From NCBI GenBank assembly GCA_017307165.1, contig JAFKGK010000001.1, forward strand, positions 558,001-622,000: a DNA stretch of 64,000 nt, given 5' to 3'. The stretch's first letter is position 1, and the number at the start of each line of letters is the position of its first letter. The notes beneath the pieces are model-generated. The model saw only the letters and a list, made by a program, of their open reading frames with translations. It was not told the origin of the DNA and searched no databases. This DNA comes from Candidatus Melainabacteria bacterium (GTDB lineage: Bacteria; Cyanobacteriota; Vampirovibrionia; Obscuribacterales; Obscuribacteraceae). The translations under genes were made by a program, and so were the position numbers. Below are positions 52,607 to 60,152 of this stretch, piece by piece.

Positions 52607-53550
52607 TGTACGGTTACCGTCTTGGTGCCATAGGTATCGTCACCACGTTCTTCATCATCATCTTTTCGACGGTGTTGATGCCGATGGTCCTCTTTACTCC
52701 TAAGCCTTCCGGTCGCGGCAACGACTACACTGCCATCCCGCTCAAGGTCGCAGACGCCAAGCGTGGTCGTCAGATCTATGTAAGAGAAGGTTGTTTTTAC
52801 TGCCACACTCAATTTACGCGTATACAAGATCGTGGATATGGTCCGCTCGTCAAAGAAGGCGACTATGTCTATGAAACCCCGCACCAATTGGGTACTGCGC
52901 GTACCGGTCCCGACCTCACCAACGAAGGCGGACGCTTCCCTTCCGAATGGCAAAAGGCCCACTTGATCGAGCCCCGCAAGGTCAAACCCGGTTCTATCAT
53001 GCCGTCGTTTTCTTATCTCTCCGAAGGAGACATGAACGATCTGGTCGCTTATATCCAGACTCTCGGCAACAAGCGCTCAGTCACTTCTTTTGTGCAGGCT
53101 CCTGACGAATATCTCCTCACCACTCCTCAGGGACGTGGTCTGGCCGCACGTAAGAGCGTCGACACCAACTCCGATGCGGCAGCCAATGCCGGTCGTGGTA
53201 TCTACACCCAAAACTGCGCTGCCTGTCACGGTCTAGAAGGCAGAGGCAATGGCCCCAATGCCATCACTCTCGAAAAGAAGCCACCAAACCTCACCCGCGA
53301 TTTTTACAAGCAATATCCTGATGAGTTTTGGTTCTACAGGATCTCCGAGGGTGTAACCGGTACTCGCATGCCTCGCTTCCAAGAAGTCCTCTCGGAGGAG
53401 CAACGCTGGTATCTCGTCGCTTATCTCAAGACCCTGCCCAAGGAGCACGAAGAAGTCGTCGATAGCCTCGACAAGCTCAATGTCGTCGAACCCATCCACT
53501 TGCCTCGTCTGACCAGACAGCAATGGGAACCGCACCACGGTAAAGAGTAA
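52606..53550 (+). CDS. ccoO: CcoO fused to a second cytochrome c domain
   Basis: 314 aa. N-terminal membrane anchor (about 5-30), a CcoO-type heme site CFYCH (C63, C66, H67) with 'QLGTARTGPDL' and Met ligand region 'SIMPSF' (M132), then a second c-type domain with CAACH (C204, C207, H208) and 'GTRMP' (M255). The usual cbb3 oxidase has a monoheme CcoO and a separate CcoP; here a CcoP-like domain is fused on. Overlaps the ccoN stop (TAATG) with GGAGG at 52591. Receives electrons for CcoN. Confidence 0.9.
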   Translation: MYGYRLGAIGIVTTFFIIIFSTVLMPMVLFTPKPSGRGNDYTAIPLKVADAKRGRQIYVREGCFYCHTQFTRIQDRGYGPLVKEGDYVYETPHQLGTARTGPDLTNEGGRFPSEWQKAHLIEPRKVKPGSIMPSFSYLSEGDMNDLVAYIQTLGNKRSVTSFVQAPDEYLLTTPQGRGLAARKSVDTNSDAAANAGRGIYTQNCAACHGLEGRGNGPNAITLEKKPPNLTRDFYKQYPDEFWFYRISEGVTGTRMPRFQEVLSEEQRWYLVAYLKTLPKEHEEVVDSLDKLNVVEPIHLPRLTRQQWEPHHGKE

Positions 53551-53559
53551 GGAGGTCCT

Positions 53560-53802
53560 ATGTGTCCTAATTGCGTACTCAACGGAGCAGATCTCGGATC
53601 CGGACTATACATAGCCTTCGGTGTCTGTGGACTATTCTTTATCATCGCTCTGGTCGGCATCTTTTTTGCTTTTAGAAATGGCGAATTTGAAGACCTCGAA
53701 TCAGTCAAGTTTGAAATGCTCGATGATTCGGAAGACCTGGTACTCGGTGCCAAGGCTAAGGCCGCAGTCGAGCAACTTAGACAACAAGAAGCAAGCACAT
53801 AA
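53560..53802 (+). CDS. ccoS: CcoS-like assembly protein
   Basis: 80 aa with one membrane helix (about 17-36) followed by 'AFRNGEFEDLESVKFEML' and an acidic DDSED. This matches CcoS, a small protein needed to insert cofactors in cbb3 oxidase, which has a helix followed by SGQFDDL. The N-terminal CPNC is unusual for CcoS. GGAGGT lies just before the ATG. Confidence rests on the motif and the position after ccoO. Confidence 0.75.
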   Translation: MCPNCVLNGADLGSGLYIAFGVCGLFFIIALVGIFFAFRNGEFEDLESVKFEMLDDSEDLVLGAKAKAAVEQLRQQEAST

Positions 53803-53817
53803 AGAGAGGATTGGAAA

Positions 53818-53973
53818 ATGGCTGAAGAAGCTAACAACGCGGAAGACGGGCACTACGAAGTAGTGTCTGAATATCGCATAGGCGAAGGCGCGCCGCCGCC
53901 CTTCCTGGTGATATGTTTCATTCTCATCTTTATTTACGCTGCGGTTTCCTGGATTCCCTTCTTTGGTTATTAG
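53818..53973 (+). CDS. Small single-helix membrane protein, 51 aa
   Basis: ATG 53818, stop TAG 53971-53973, GAGAGGA 8 nt upstream. A charged N-terminal half ('MAEEANNAEDGHYEVVSEYR') is followed by one hydrophobic helix ('FLVICFILIFIYAAVSWIPF'). Size and place suggest a CcoQ/CcoH-like accessory subunit of the oxidase, but no family signature is present. Too short for many gene finders. Confidence 0.75.
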   Translation: MAEEANNAEDGHYEVVSEYRIGEGAPPPFLVICFILIFIYAAVSWIPFFGY

Positions 53974-53979
53974 AGGACA

Positions 53980-54864
53980 ATGTCACTTAGCAAATTGAAA
54001 ACCCTTGCTCTCGTGCTCGTACCAATCATGGTCGGCCTGACTGCCTGCGGCGAAAACAAAGTTACTCTGCCATCGTCCGAGGACGGTCTGGTCTCGGCCA
54101 AGGTCACTCGCGGCGACAACGAACCGATCTGGCCTAACGACGACCCGTCTATCCCAGACGGCAAGGGCGTTTATGCCTCGCAAAATTGCGCAGCCTGCCA
54201 CGGAGCCGACGGCAAGCCAGTCGCCGGCAAGGCTACTGTCGATTTTTCGAACAAGACCTGGGCGCGCAAGCAAAAGCCTCTCAATCAATATGAGTTCATC
54301 ACCAGTGGTGTCAAATCTACCGCCGGCGAAGAACTCGATACCAATATCGAAAACCATGGCCCTGTCGTGAGCAATCACCCACTGGTCAAGGACAAGCTCA
54401 AAAACAGCGATATCTGGAATCTTGTCTTTTATGTAAGGTCTCTAGCGACTCCTCCTCTTACGGATGAAGAGATTGGCGTGATTGACCCTGTATTTGGTGC
54501 TAACTGCGCGGTCTGTCACGGCAAAAAAGGTTATGGTAACGGACCTCTGATGAAGGGCAACGTCCTTCAGCCTCTGCCTGCCAACTTCCAATCTTTCCCA
54601 CGTTTTTACGATCGTGATGACGATACTCTCTGGGATCACATTGCCAACGGTATCAAATGGGAAGGCATGCCTAACTTTTTGGGCAAGGAAGACAAACGTA
54701 ACAAGGCCAAGTTTGACGAAGAATATATCTGGAAGCTCGTCGGCTACGTAAGGCACTTCCACGAATCCAACAAGACCGAAGCCGCTACTCACGAAGCAGG
54801 TCTCAAGGATAAGGCGGAAGCGGCCAGCGCACCCGGCGAAAGCAAGCCGCAAGAAATGAAATAA
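53980..54864 (+). CDS. Diheme cytochrome c lipoprotein
   Basis: 294 aa. Lipoprotein signal peptide with lipobox LTAC (C23). First heme site CAACH (C70, C73, H74), second CAVCH (C176, C179, H180), and M230 in 'WEGMPNF' as a likely axial ligand. A charged, Ala/Glu-rich tail follows. It would sit on the outer face of the inner membrane and shuttle electrons from the Rieske/cytochrome b complex to CcoO. ATG 53980 has GAGGA at short spacing. Confidence 0.9.
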   Translation: MSLSKLKTLALVLVPIMVGLTACGENKVTLPSSEDGLVSAKVTRGDNEPIWPNDDPSIPDGKGVYASQNCAACHGADGKPVAGKATVDFSNKTWARKQKPLNQYEFITSGVKSTAGEELDTNIENHGPVVSNHPLVKDKLKNSDIWNLVFYVRSLATPPLTDEEIGVIDPVFGANCAVCHGKKGYGNGPLMKGNVLQPLPANFQSFPRFYDRDDDTLWDHIANGIKWEGMPNFLGKEDKRNKAKFDEEYIWKLVGYVRHFHESNKTEAATHEAGLKDKAEAASAPGESKPQEMK

Positions 54865-54903
54865 ACAATCGGTTCAAAGAACAAATAATCAAGGATAAGA
54901 ACT

Positions 54904-55473
54904 ATGACAGAAGGGGTCAAAAGAAGGGCGATACTGAAGACTGTGGCGGCATTGCCTTTGGCCGCGACATTTGGTCTTCTCGCATCTCCGTTTTTGCGCT
55001 ATCTGCGCCCAACATTAAAGCCTCTTGATGTGCTCGGTCAATCCGACCAGCCCCAAGCAGAGCCGCCGATTCCGACATTCACGGACAAGGATTTTCCCGA
55101 TCCGTGGACCTGTCTGCCTTTCATGTTCAACCAAAAGTACGTCGAGTACAATCCCGAAGGCAAGGAAGTCCGTAAGATCCCTGGCTTCATCGTCAAACTG
55201 CCTACGGGCGACGTGGTTGCTTATTCGCGTATTTGTCCGCACCTCGGCTGCATCTTTAACTTTGTCAAAGACCCCGAAGAATGCGCCAAGGGTTACAACT
55301 TTAAGCCGGCTGGTCCGGTATTTGCCTGCCCCTGCCACTTGAGCGTCTATGACATTGCTCAGGCCGGTAAGGTGGTTTCGGGCCCTGCTCCCCGTCCGCC
55401 ACGCAAATTTGAAGTGAAGAAAGAAGGCGGAGCATACAAGGTAGTCGCGTTGGAGGCCGGTTCAATTGCCTAG
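54904..55473 (+). CDS. Rieske iron-sulfur protein
   Basis: 189 aa. Twin-Arg-like N-terminus (KRRAILK) and a membrane anchor (about 13-30), then the Rieske fold: C111-P-H113 with C116 and C142-P-C144-H145, giving the 2Cys/2His [2Fe-2S] ligands plus the disulfide pair. The segment between the two boxes includes a charged insert ('KDPEECAKGYNFKPAG'). Partner of the cytochrome b encoded next, whose TTG overlaps its end by 8 nt. Oxidises quinol at the Qo site. Confidence 0.95.
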   Translation: MTEGVKRRAILKTVAALPLAATFGLLASPFLRYLRPTLKPLDVLGQSDQPQAEPPIPTFTDKDFPDPWTCLPFMFNQKYVEYNPEGKEVRKIPGFIVKLPTGDVVAYSRICPHLGCIFNFVKDPEECAKGYNFKPAGPVFACPCHLSVYDIAQAGKVVSGPAPRPPRKFEVKKEGGAYKVVALEAGSIA

Positions 55474-57328
55474 CACAGTACAGGACAAGAGTTTTGGCGG
55501 AGCCATCTCGGCTTCGCTCACTTCTGCTTCCGACTGGTTGAAAACCAGAATCAAAAACATCGATATCTTTGACGAGCACCACCAGGCCGAAGCCAAGACC
55601 AATCCCTTTTATGCTCTGGGACCGATCTTTTATCTCGTCTGGTTTTTGGTCATGACCACTGGGCTCTTGCTCATCATGTGGTACGTGCCTACCAAGTCGG
55701 CTGCTTTCGACTCCATCCTCAACATCCAAAACGGCATACCCGTCGGCGGTCTGATCCGCGGCATGCACAAGTACGGTGCCGACGCGATGATCATCGCTGC
55801 CACCATGCGTCTTTATCGCATGTTTATCATGGCCGACTACAAGCCTTCAAAAGAGCTCAATATCGCCATCGCCCTGGTGACCTTGTTGCTCTCGATGTAT
55901 TCCGGTCTGACTGGATATCTGCTTATCTGGAACCAGCGCGCATTTTGGGCTACCAAGGTATTCGCGACATTTCCGACCTATATGGACCAGTTTGCCATCA
56001 TGGGCGACTTTTACCAGCCTCTCTACAAGTCCTTGCACCTAGGCTGGAATACTGCCGAAGTCTTGTTGGGCGGTGGAGCCGCGATCACTCAGAACACCAT
56101 CACTCGATTCTTTTCGATCCACATGGCTTTCTCTCTGATCCCTCTGATCCTTGTTGAGCTCTATTTCTTTAAAAATGCCTATACCCGCGTACCGCTCAAT
56201 TGGACCAAGCGCTCCATCGTCATATTGATGATCGCCTTTGTCGCAATCGCCGTACCTGCTGCTCAGGGTTCACGTTCCGATCCGGACGTCACTCCTTTGC
56301 CGATCCTTTCCGACTGGTACTTCCTCGGTCTCTACCAGATGTACAAATATCTGGAGCCCGTGGTCGCTACCTATATCACGATGGTCATCCCTGTCTCGGT
56401 CATACTCCTGCCATTTCTCGATGCCTGGATGACCGGACCCGAAAAGAACATCATGAAGCGTCCCTTCATCCTGATGGTCACCATCATGGGGGCGATGCAA
56501 TGGATTGTATTTAGCGTACTGATCATCATCAACGTAGCCAATATCCACACTGATCCGCCCATCTGGAGGAGCTCGCTCTACCTGATGATCAACGTCGGCG
56601 TCATGTGGCAGGCCTATTTGATCATCAAAAACAAAAATCTCGCCGAAAAGGCAAGACTGGTCAAGGCATGCGCAATCATGGCCATCGTCTCTCTGATCCA
56701 GACCTTCTTTGCTGGCGTGTATTTCTTTATGGCCAAGACCGAGATGTTTATCGATCCGCTCGGCCATGGTGCACTGTATGCGATGGCACGTCCCTTTATG
56801 GGCAAGTCTGCCGAAGAAGCAGAGGCCATCGTCCGCAAGATGCACCCTACCAATGGCACGACTCCGGTCAACAAGGGCTACTGGGATTACCCTGTACTGC
56901 TCGATCCTGGCTATCAAGCCAAGGTAGGCAAGCCAGACGGCAACGCAGACATCATCAAATTGGCCGAGATCGTCAAGTCGACATCGGTCATCGACCCCAT
57001 TGCTAAGGTCATTCCGACCTTTGAAACAGCTGAGGGGCCCAATAATCTGTACAAGCAGGTCAAGTTTGCCGATCCAGTCAAGGGGCCTCACCCGGTCTAT
57101 GTCTCCATGCTCGACTTTATGGTCAACAACCGCTGGTGCTGGGACTATTGCACCATGGTCGACAGGCTGACACCAGGCGTGGTCAAAGGCTATCCGATGC
57201 CCGTGCCCGAAAACGACTGGTGGTGGATGATCGGTGGTGCCCTCGCAGCAGTCATCTCGCTCTATGGAGCCTTTGATTGCAAGATGGCGGCAATAGCTCA
57301 AGCCAAGGCTGCCCAAAACAAGAGCTAG
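55466..57328 (+). CDS. Long cytochrome b with only one axial His pair
   Basis: 620 aa from a TTG with GGAGG 9 nt upstream. Residues about 50-240 are the four-helix cytochrome b core and about 250-360 a subunit IV-like part with SDWY (282-285) in place of PEWY. Helix B has H101, but the position 14 residues on is R115; helix D has H219, but the second ligand position is Y233. The sister cytochrome b at 58133 has His at both. Thus one heme b pair (bL-like) is kept and the other is lost. A C-terminal addition (about 380-620) holds two or three more helices and a soluble segment without heme motifs; unknown function. Confidence 0.88.
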   Translation: MPSTVQDKSFGGAISASLTSASDWLKTRIKNIDIFDEHHQAEAKTNPFYALGPIFYLVWFLVMTTGLLLIMWYVPTKSAAFDSILNIQNGIPVGGLIRGMHKYGADAMIIAATMRLYRMFIMADYKPSKELNIAIALVTLLLSMYSGLTGYLLIWNQRAFWATKVFATFPTYMDQFAIMGDFYQPLYKSLHLGWNTAEVLLGGGAAITQNTITRFFSIHMAFSLIPLILVELYFFKNAYTRVPLNWTKRSIVILMIAFVAIAVPAAQGSRSDPDVTPLPILSDWYFLGLYQMYKYLEPVVATYITMVIPVSVILLPFLDAWMTGPEKNIMKRPFILMVTIMGAMQWIVFSVLIIINVANIHTDPPIWRSSLYLMINVGVMWQAYLIIKNKNLAEKARLVKACAIMAIVSLIQTFFAGVYFFMAKTEMFIDPLGHGALYAMARPFMGKSAEEAEAIVRKMHPTNGTTPVNKGYWDYPVLLDPGYQAKVGKPDGNADIIKLAEIVKSTSVIDPIAKVIPTFETAEGPNNLYKQVKFADPVKGPHPVYVSMLDFMVNNRWCWDYCTMVDRLTPGVVKGYPMPVPENDWWWMIGGALAAVISLYGAFDCKMAAIAQAKAAQNKS

Positions 57329-57346
57329 GTCATAGAGATCCTGATA

Positions 57347-57751
57347 TTGCAAGAGAAAGACAAAGAGATAGATAAAGACGTGAACGGCACTTTGTATAAG
57401 AGCAATCGCATACAAAAGACTGACCTCAAAAAAGAGAGCCAGATAGCTCCTTTCAAGGTCAAACTGCCGCTCAAGCTCTTTGTCTTTGCTTGCTCAGTCG
57501 TCAGCCTTTCCTGGTTTTTTGAGGGTCACAGGCGCTTTCAGCAAGCATTGACTATGGATGCCATCGCTTATCTAGCAGTCGGAGTATTTTTGACTCTAGC
57601 ACTGGTGGTGGTGCAGGCCTTTTTTATCTATGCCGAAGAAAAAGCCAAGGGCAATCGCACTCGTACGATCAAGCTCTTTGACAAGATGTACGAGACTTTG
57701 ACCAAGAGACAAGCAAAAATAAACGTAAATGAAATAGGGAGACAGGATTAA
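57347..57751 (+). CDS. Hypothetical membrane protein, two helices
   Basis: 134 aa from TTG 57347; GTG 57380 is an alternative. A highly charged N-terminus precedes helices near residues 44-62 ('LFVFACSVVSLSWFF') and 75-97 ('YLAVGVFLTLALVVVQAFFIY'), then a basic tail. No known domain. It lies between the two cytochrome b genes with 18-nt and 2-nt spacers, so it may be a subunit or assembly factor of the complex. Confidence 0.65.
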   Translation: MQEKDKEIDKDVNGTLYKSNRIQKTDLKKESQIAPFKVKLPLKLFVFACSVVSLSWFFEGHRRFQQALTMDAIAYLAVGVFLTLALVVVQAFFIYAEEKAKGNRTRTIKLFDKMYETLTKRQAKINVNEIGRQD

Positions 57752-57753
57752 CC

Positions 57754-58107
57754 GTGGGCAAGACGATTAATTTGGTTCTAGTAGTCGCCGGAGCATTGGC
57801 CTGTCTGGCCTTTACTGGTTTGATGCCATGGGCCGAGCTCGGGATGAATGCCAAGTTTGATAATTGGCCAGAATGGCTCAGATGGCTGGCAACCAATCTC
57901 AATTTTAGCCTGCCGGATTATGCTGCGGTGAGCGACCTCAGCACACAATGGACTGCCCACCTCAAAAAGGCCGGAGCCGAGACGAGATTTGGCGATTATG
58001 CCTATGCCCTGGTCATGGGTCTCGCGATGATCGGAGCTGCCATCGGCATTGGTGCCATTGGTCGCGAAGAGTCCGAAGAAAAAACAATTTTGCCGGTCAA
58101 AAAGTAA
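57754..58107 (+). CDS. Hypothetical membrane protein, two helices
   Basis: 117 aa from GTG 57754 with GGGAGA upstream. Helices at about 5-24 ('LVLVVAGALACLAFTGLMPW') and 84-103 ('YALVMGLAMIGAAIGIGAIG') flank a soluble loop of about 55 residues rich in Trp and Leu. No family recognised. Directly precedes the cytochrome b-ferredoxin gene and is likely part of the same complex. Confidence 0.65.
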   Translation: MGKTINLVLVVAGALACLAFTGLMPWAELGMNAKFDNWPEWLRWLATNLNFSLPDYAAVSDLSTQWTAHLKKAGAETRFGDYAYALVMGLAMIGAAIGIGAIGREESEEKTILPVKK

Positions 58108-58132
58108 TTAAGCGGATCTGGGAGCTAATTAA

Positions 58133-59290
58133 ATGTACACGTCCATTCCTAAAGGCCTGACAGACCTCACTCTGGCCATCGAAAAAGGCACCAACGCGGT
58201 CGTCACCAGTAAGTACAACCCGTTCTACTATCACGGTGCCCTCCCGCAATTTTATCTGTGGGTACTCTTTATCTCGGGACTCTTGCTCTTTGCATACTAT
58301 ATCCCGACCATCGAAAACGCTTATTTCTCTGAAAACCTGGTTAATGCCTGGACTTCGGTCAATTACATAACCAATGTATTGCCGATGGGCGCAGTTATTC
58401 GCGGCATCCACCGTTATGCTGGCGATGCAATGGTGCTCACTATCGTCCTGCACGCTCTCCGTGTCTGGATCACCGATCGTTACCGTCAGTACCGCTGGAT
58501 CCAGTGGGTGACCGGGGTTGCTCTTCTCTTTTTGGTTCTCTTTATCGGGCAGACTGGTTATTATCTCGTGTGGGACGAGCGTTCGCTGATCCTCACACGC
58601 ATGACTGTCTCCGCCCTGGGCGCCTTGCCATTCGTAGGCGAAGGCTTGCAAAAATGGTTTCTCAATGGCACTGCCATCACCAACCTGACCCTCTCCAATT
58701 TTCTTTTCATCCACATTGGTCTTTCTTTCTCACTATTGTTTGGCCTGTGGATGCACTATGTGCGTATGACCCGTCCGGTCATCACTCCGCCACCCGCTAT
58801 CAACTACATGTTGACTGCTGTGCTCCTGGTCTTTGTCTTCCTCTACCCGATTACCTCGGGCAAGATGGCTGACCTCAACTCGATGCCCACTTCTTTTGAG
58901 ATCGACTGGTTCTTTTTGTGGCCTTACGCCATGATGGCTTCGATGAATCTCGGCATGTACTGGGTCTTGATCCTTGGTGGTGCCATCGCTTTCACATGCG
59001 TGCCGCTGCCTCAGCTCTACAAAGCGAGCCATCCGATCGAGAGCGCCGAAGTCGTACTCAACAAGTGCACCGGCTGCAGTCTCTGCTCGCAGGATTGCCC
59101 CTACTCCGCCATCGAGATGGTCCCTGCTCCAGCCGGATCGAGATTTAAGCTCCTCGCTACCGTCAAGGCATATCGCTGCTCTGGTTGCGGTGTTTGTGTG
59201 GGCGCCTGCGCTTTTGACGCTATCGATTTGCCCAACCTGCTCGATACCGACGTCAAGGCCAAGATCAAGGCTCTTGCCGAAGCAAAATAA
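58133..59290 (+). CDS. Cytochrome b fused to a 2[4Fe-4S] ferredoxin domain
   Basis: 385 aa. The cytochrome b part has all four heme ligands: H93 and H107 in helix B ('GIHRYAGDAMVLTIVLHALR') and H194 and H208 in helix D ('FIHIGL', 'MHYVRM'). A later helix carries IDWF (257-260) in the position of PEWY. The C-terminus (about 305-385) is a ferredoxin domain with two clusters: C312, C315, C318, C322 and C349, C352, C355, C359. It would face the cytoplasm. It could move electrons between quinone and an iron-sulfur partner, probably the MvhD-like protein encoded next. GGGAG 9 nt before the ATG. Confidence 0.92.
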   Translation: MYTSIPKGLTDLTLAIEKGTNAVVTSKYNPFYYHGALPQFYLWVLFISGLLLFAYYIPTIENAYFSENLVNAWTSVNYITNVLPMGAVIRGIHRYAGDAMVLTIVLHALRVWITDRYRQYRWIQWVTGVALLFLVLFIGQTGYYLVWDERSLILTRMTVSALGALPFVGEGLQKWFLNGTAITNLTLSNFLFIHIGLSFSLLFGLWMHYVRMTRPVITPPPAINYMLTAVLLVFVFLYPITSGKMADLNSMPTSFEIDWFFLWPYAMMASMNLGMYWVLILGGAIAFTCVPLPQLYKASHPIESAEVVLNKCTGCSLCSQDCPYSAIEMVPAPAGSRFKLLATVKAYRCSGCGVCVGACAFDAIDLPNLLDTDVKAKIKALAEAK

Positions 59291-59357
59291 TCCAGACCCA
59301 CACTCAGACAAAGTACCGATCAAAATCAAAGCAAACTAAGGATAAAAGGTAGATCTC

Positions 59358-59933
59358 ATGTCCGACAAAAAGGTAATCACTCTGATTTGCGAGCGAGCTG
59401 CAGACCTAAATGGCGTTTGCAACGAGCGTGGCGAATGCAAGGAAGTCGATGGCGTCTCTGTCGTCTCTCTGCCTTGCTCCGGTATGATCCAGCCTCTCAT
59501 GATCGAAGAAGCTCTCAAGGCTGGTGCCGCTGGTGTGATCGTGACCGGTTGCCAGATCGGTGACTGCTATTATCGCGAAGGCAATAAGATGATCAGAGAT
59601 CGCTTGCTGGGCCTCCGCCCACCGATGCTCAAAAAAAATGTCGACCGCAGACGCATCCTTGCTCTCTGGCTGGCTCGTCCTCAGACCGATAGGTTTATCT
59701 CAGAAGCAAAAGAGTTTGTAGCTTTTGTGCGTGATCTGCCGGCCGATGCACCTGCTGCCAAGCCTGCTGCTCCGGCTCCTGCCGCCGCCAAACCGGCTGC
59801 CCCAGCCTCTCCTGCACCTGCAGCACCTTCTGAAAAAAATCCAGAAGTAGTCGCTGGTGCCCCTGGCAATGCCAATCCTACCGAAGTAAAGGAAGCAGAG
59901 GCCAAGCAAGCCGAAGGCGAAGACAAGAAATAA
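59358..59933 (+). CDS. MvhD/FrhD-like iron-sulfur protein
   Basis: 191 aa. Residues 1-135 match the methyl-viologen-reducing hydrogenase delta subunit family: C11, C40 ('SLPCSGM'), C65 and C70 ('VTGCQIGDCYYREGN'), which in MvhD carry a [2Fe-2S] cluster and link to flavin-based enzymes. The last 55 residues are low complexity, rich in Ala and Pro, then acidic. No hydrogenase or heterodisulfide reductase gene is in the window; the partner is probably the ferredoxin domain encoded just upstream. Confidence 0.88.
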   Translation: MSDKKVITLICERAADLNGVCNERGECKEVDGVSVVSLPCSGMIQPLMIEEALKAGAAGVIVTGCQIGDCYYREGNKMIRDRLLGLRPPMLKKNVDRRRILALWLARPQTDRFISEAKEFVAFVRDLPADAPAAKPAAPAPAAAKPAAPASPAPAAPSEKNPEVVAGAPGNANPTEVKEAEAKQAEGEDKK

Positions 59934-59968
59934 TCTAGAGAAACGAGACGAGGATATCTAAATTTATT

Positions 59969-60091
59969 ATGGCTGCCAACAATAAGAAACTCACAGAAGT
60001 AGACGTTATCTACAGGTGGACCTGGTTCTTTATCCTGTATTTTGCCTTCATCCTCTTGATCGCCTGCTTTGGACTAGTAGCCGAGTTTTAA
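59969..60091 (+). CDS. Small single-helix membrane protein, 40 aa
   Basis: ATG 59969 to TAA 60089-60091. A polar, Lys-containing N-terminus ('MAANNKKLTEVDVIYRW') and one helix ('FFILYFAFILLIACFGLV'). GAGG lies 17 nt upstream, farther than usual, so the start is less sure. Its place at the end of the operon mirrors the 51-aa protein and suggests a small subunit. Confidence 0.55.
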   Translation: MAANNKKLTEVDVIYRWTWFFILYFAFILLIACFGLVAEF

Positions 60092-60152
60092 AAAGAGCTC
60101 GTTAGAGCCTTTTGTCAAAATTAAAAGGGGCTCGTCAGAGCCCCTTTTTTTT
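60092..60152. terminator. Bidirectional terminator with a preceding degenerate copy
   Basis: AAAAGGGGCTC (60123-60133) pairs with GAGCCCCTTTT (60138-60148) and runs into T8 on the plus strand; on the minus strand the A run gives a U tail, and it overlaps the stop of the sigma factor gene. A similar but imperfect AAAAGAGCTC/GAGCCTTTT arm occurs at about 60092-60113. It ends both the respiratory operon and the convergent sigma gene. Confidence 0.9.

Noticed and set aside
56270..57415. 381-codon minus-strand frame opposite the long cytochrome b
   Set aside because: Antisense to a well-supported gene and lacks any domain or ribosome site.
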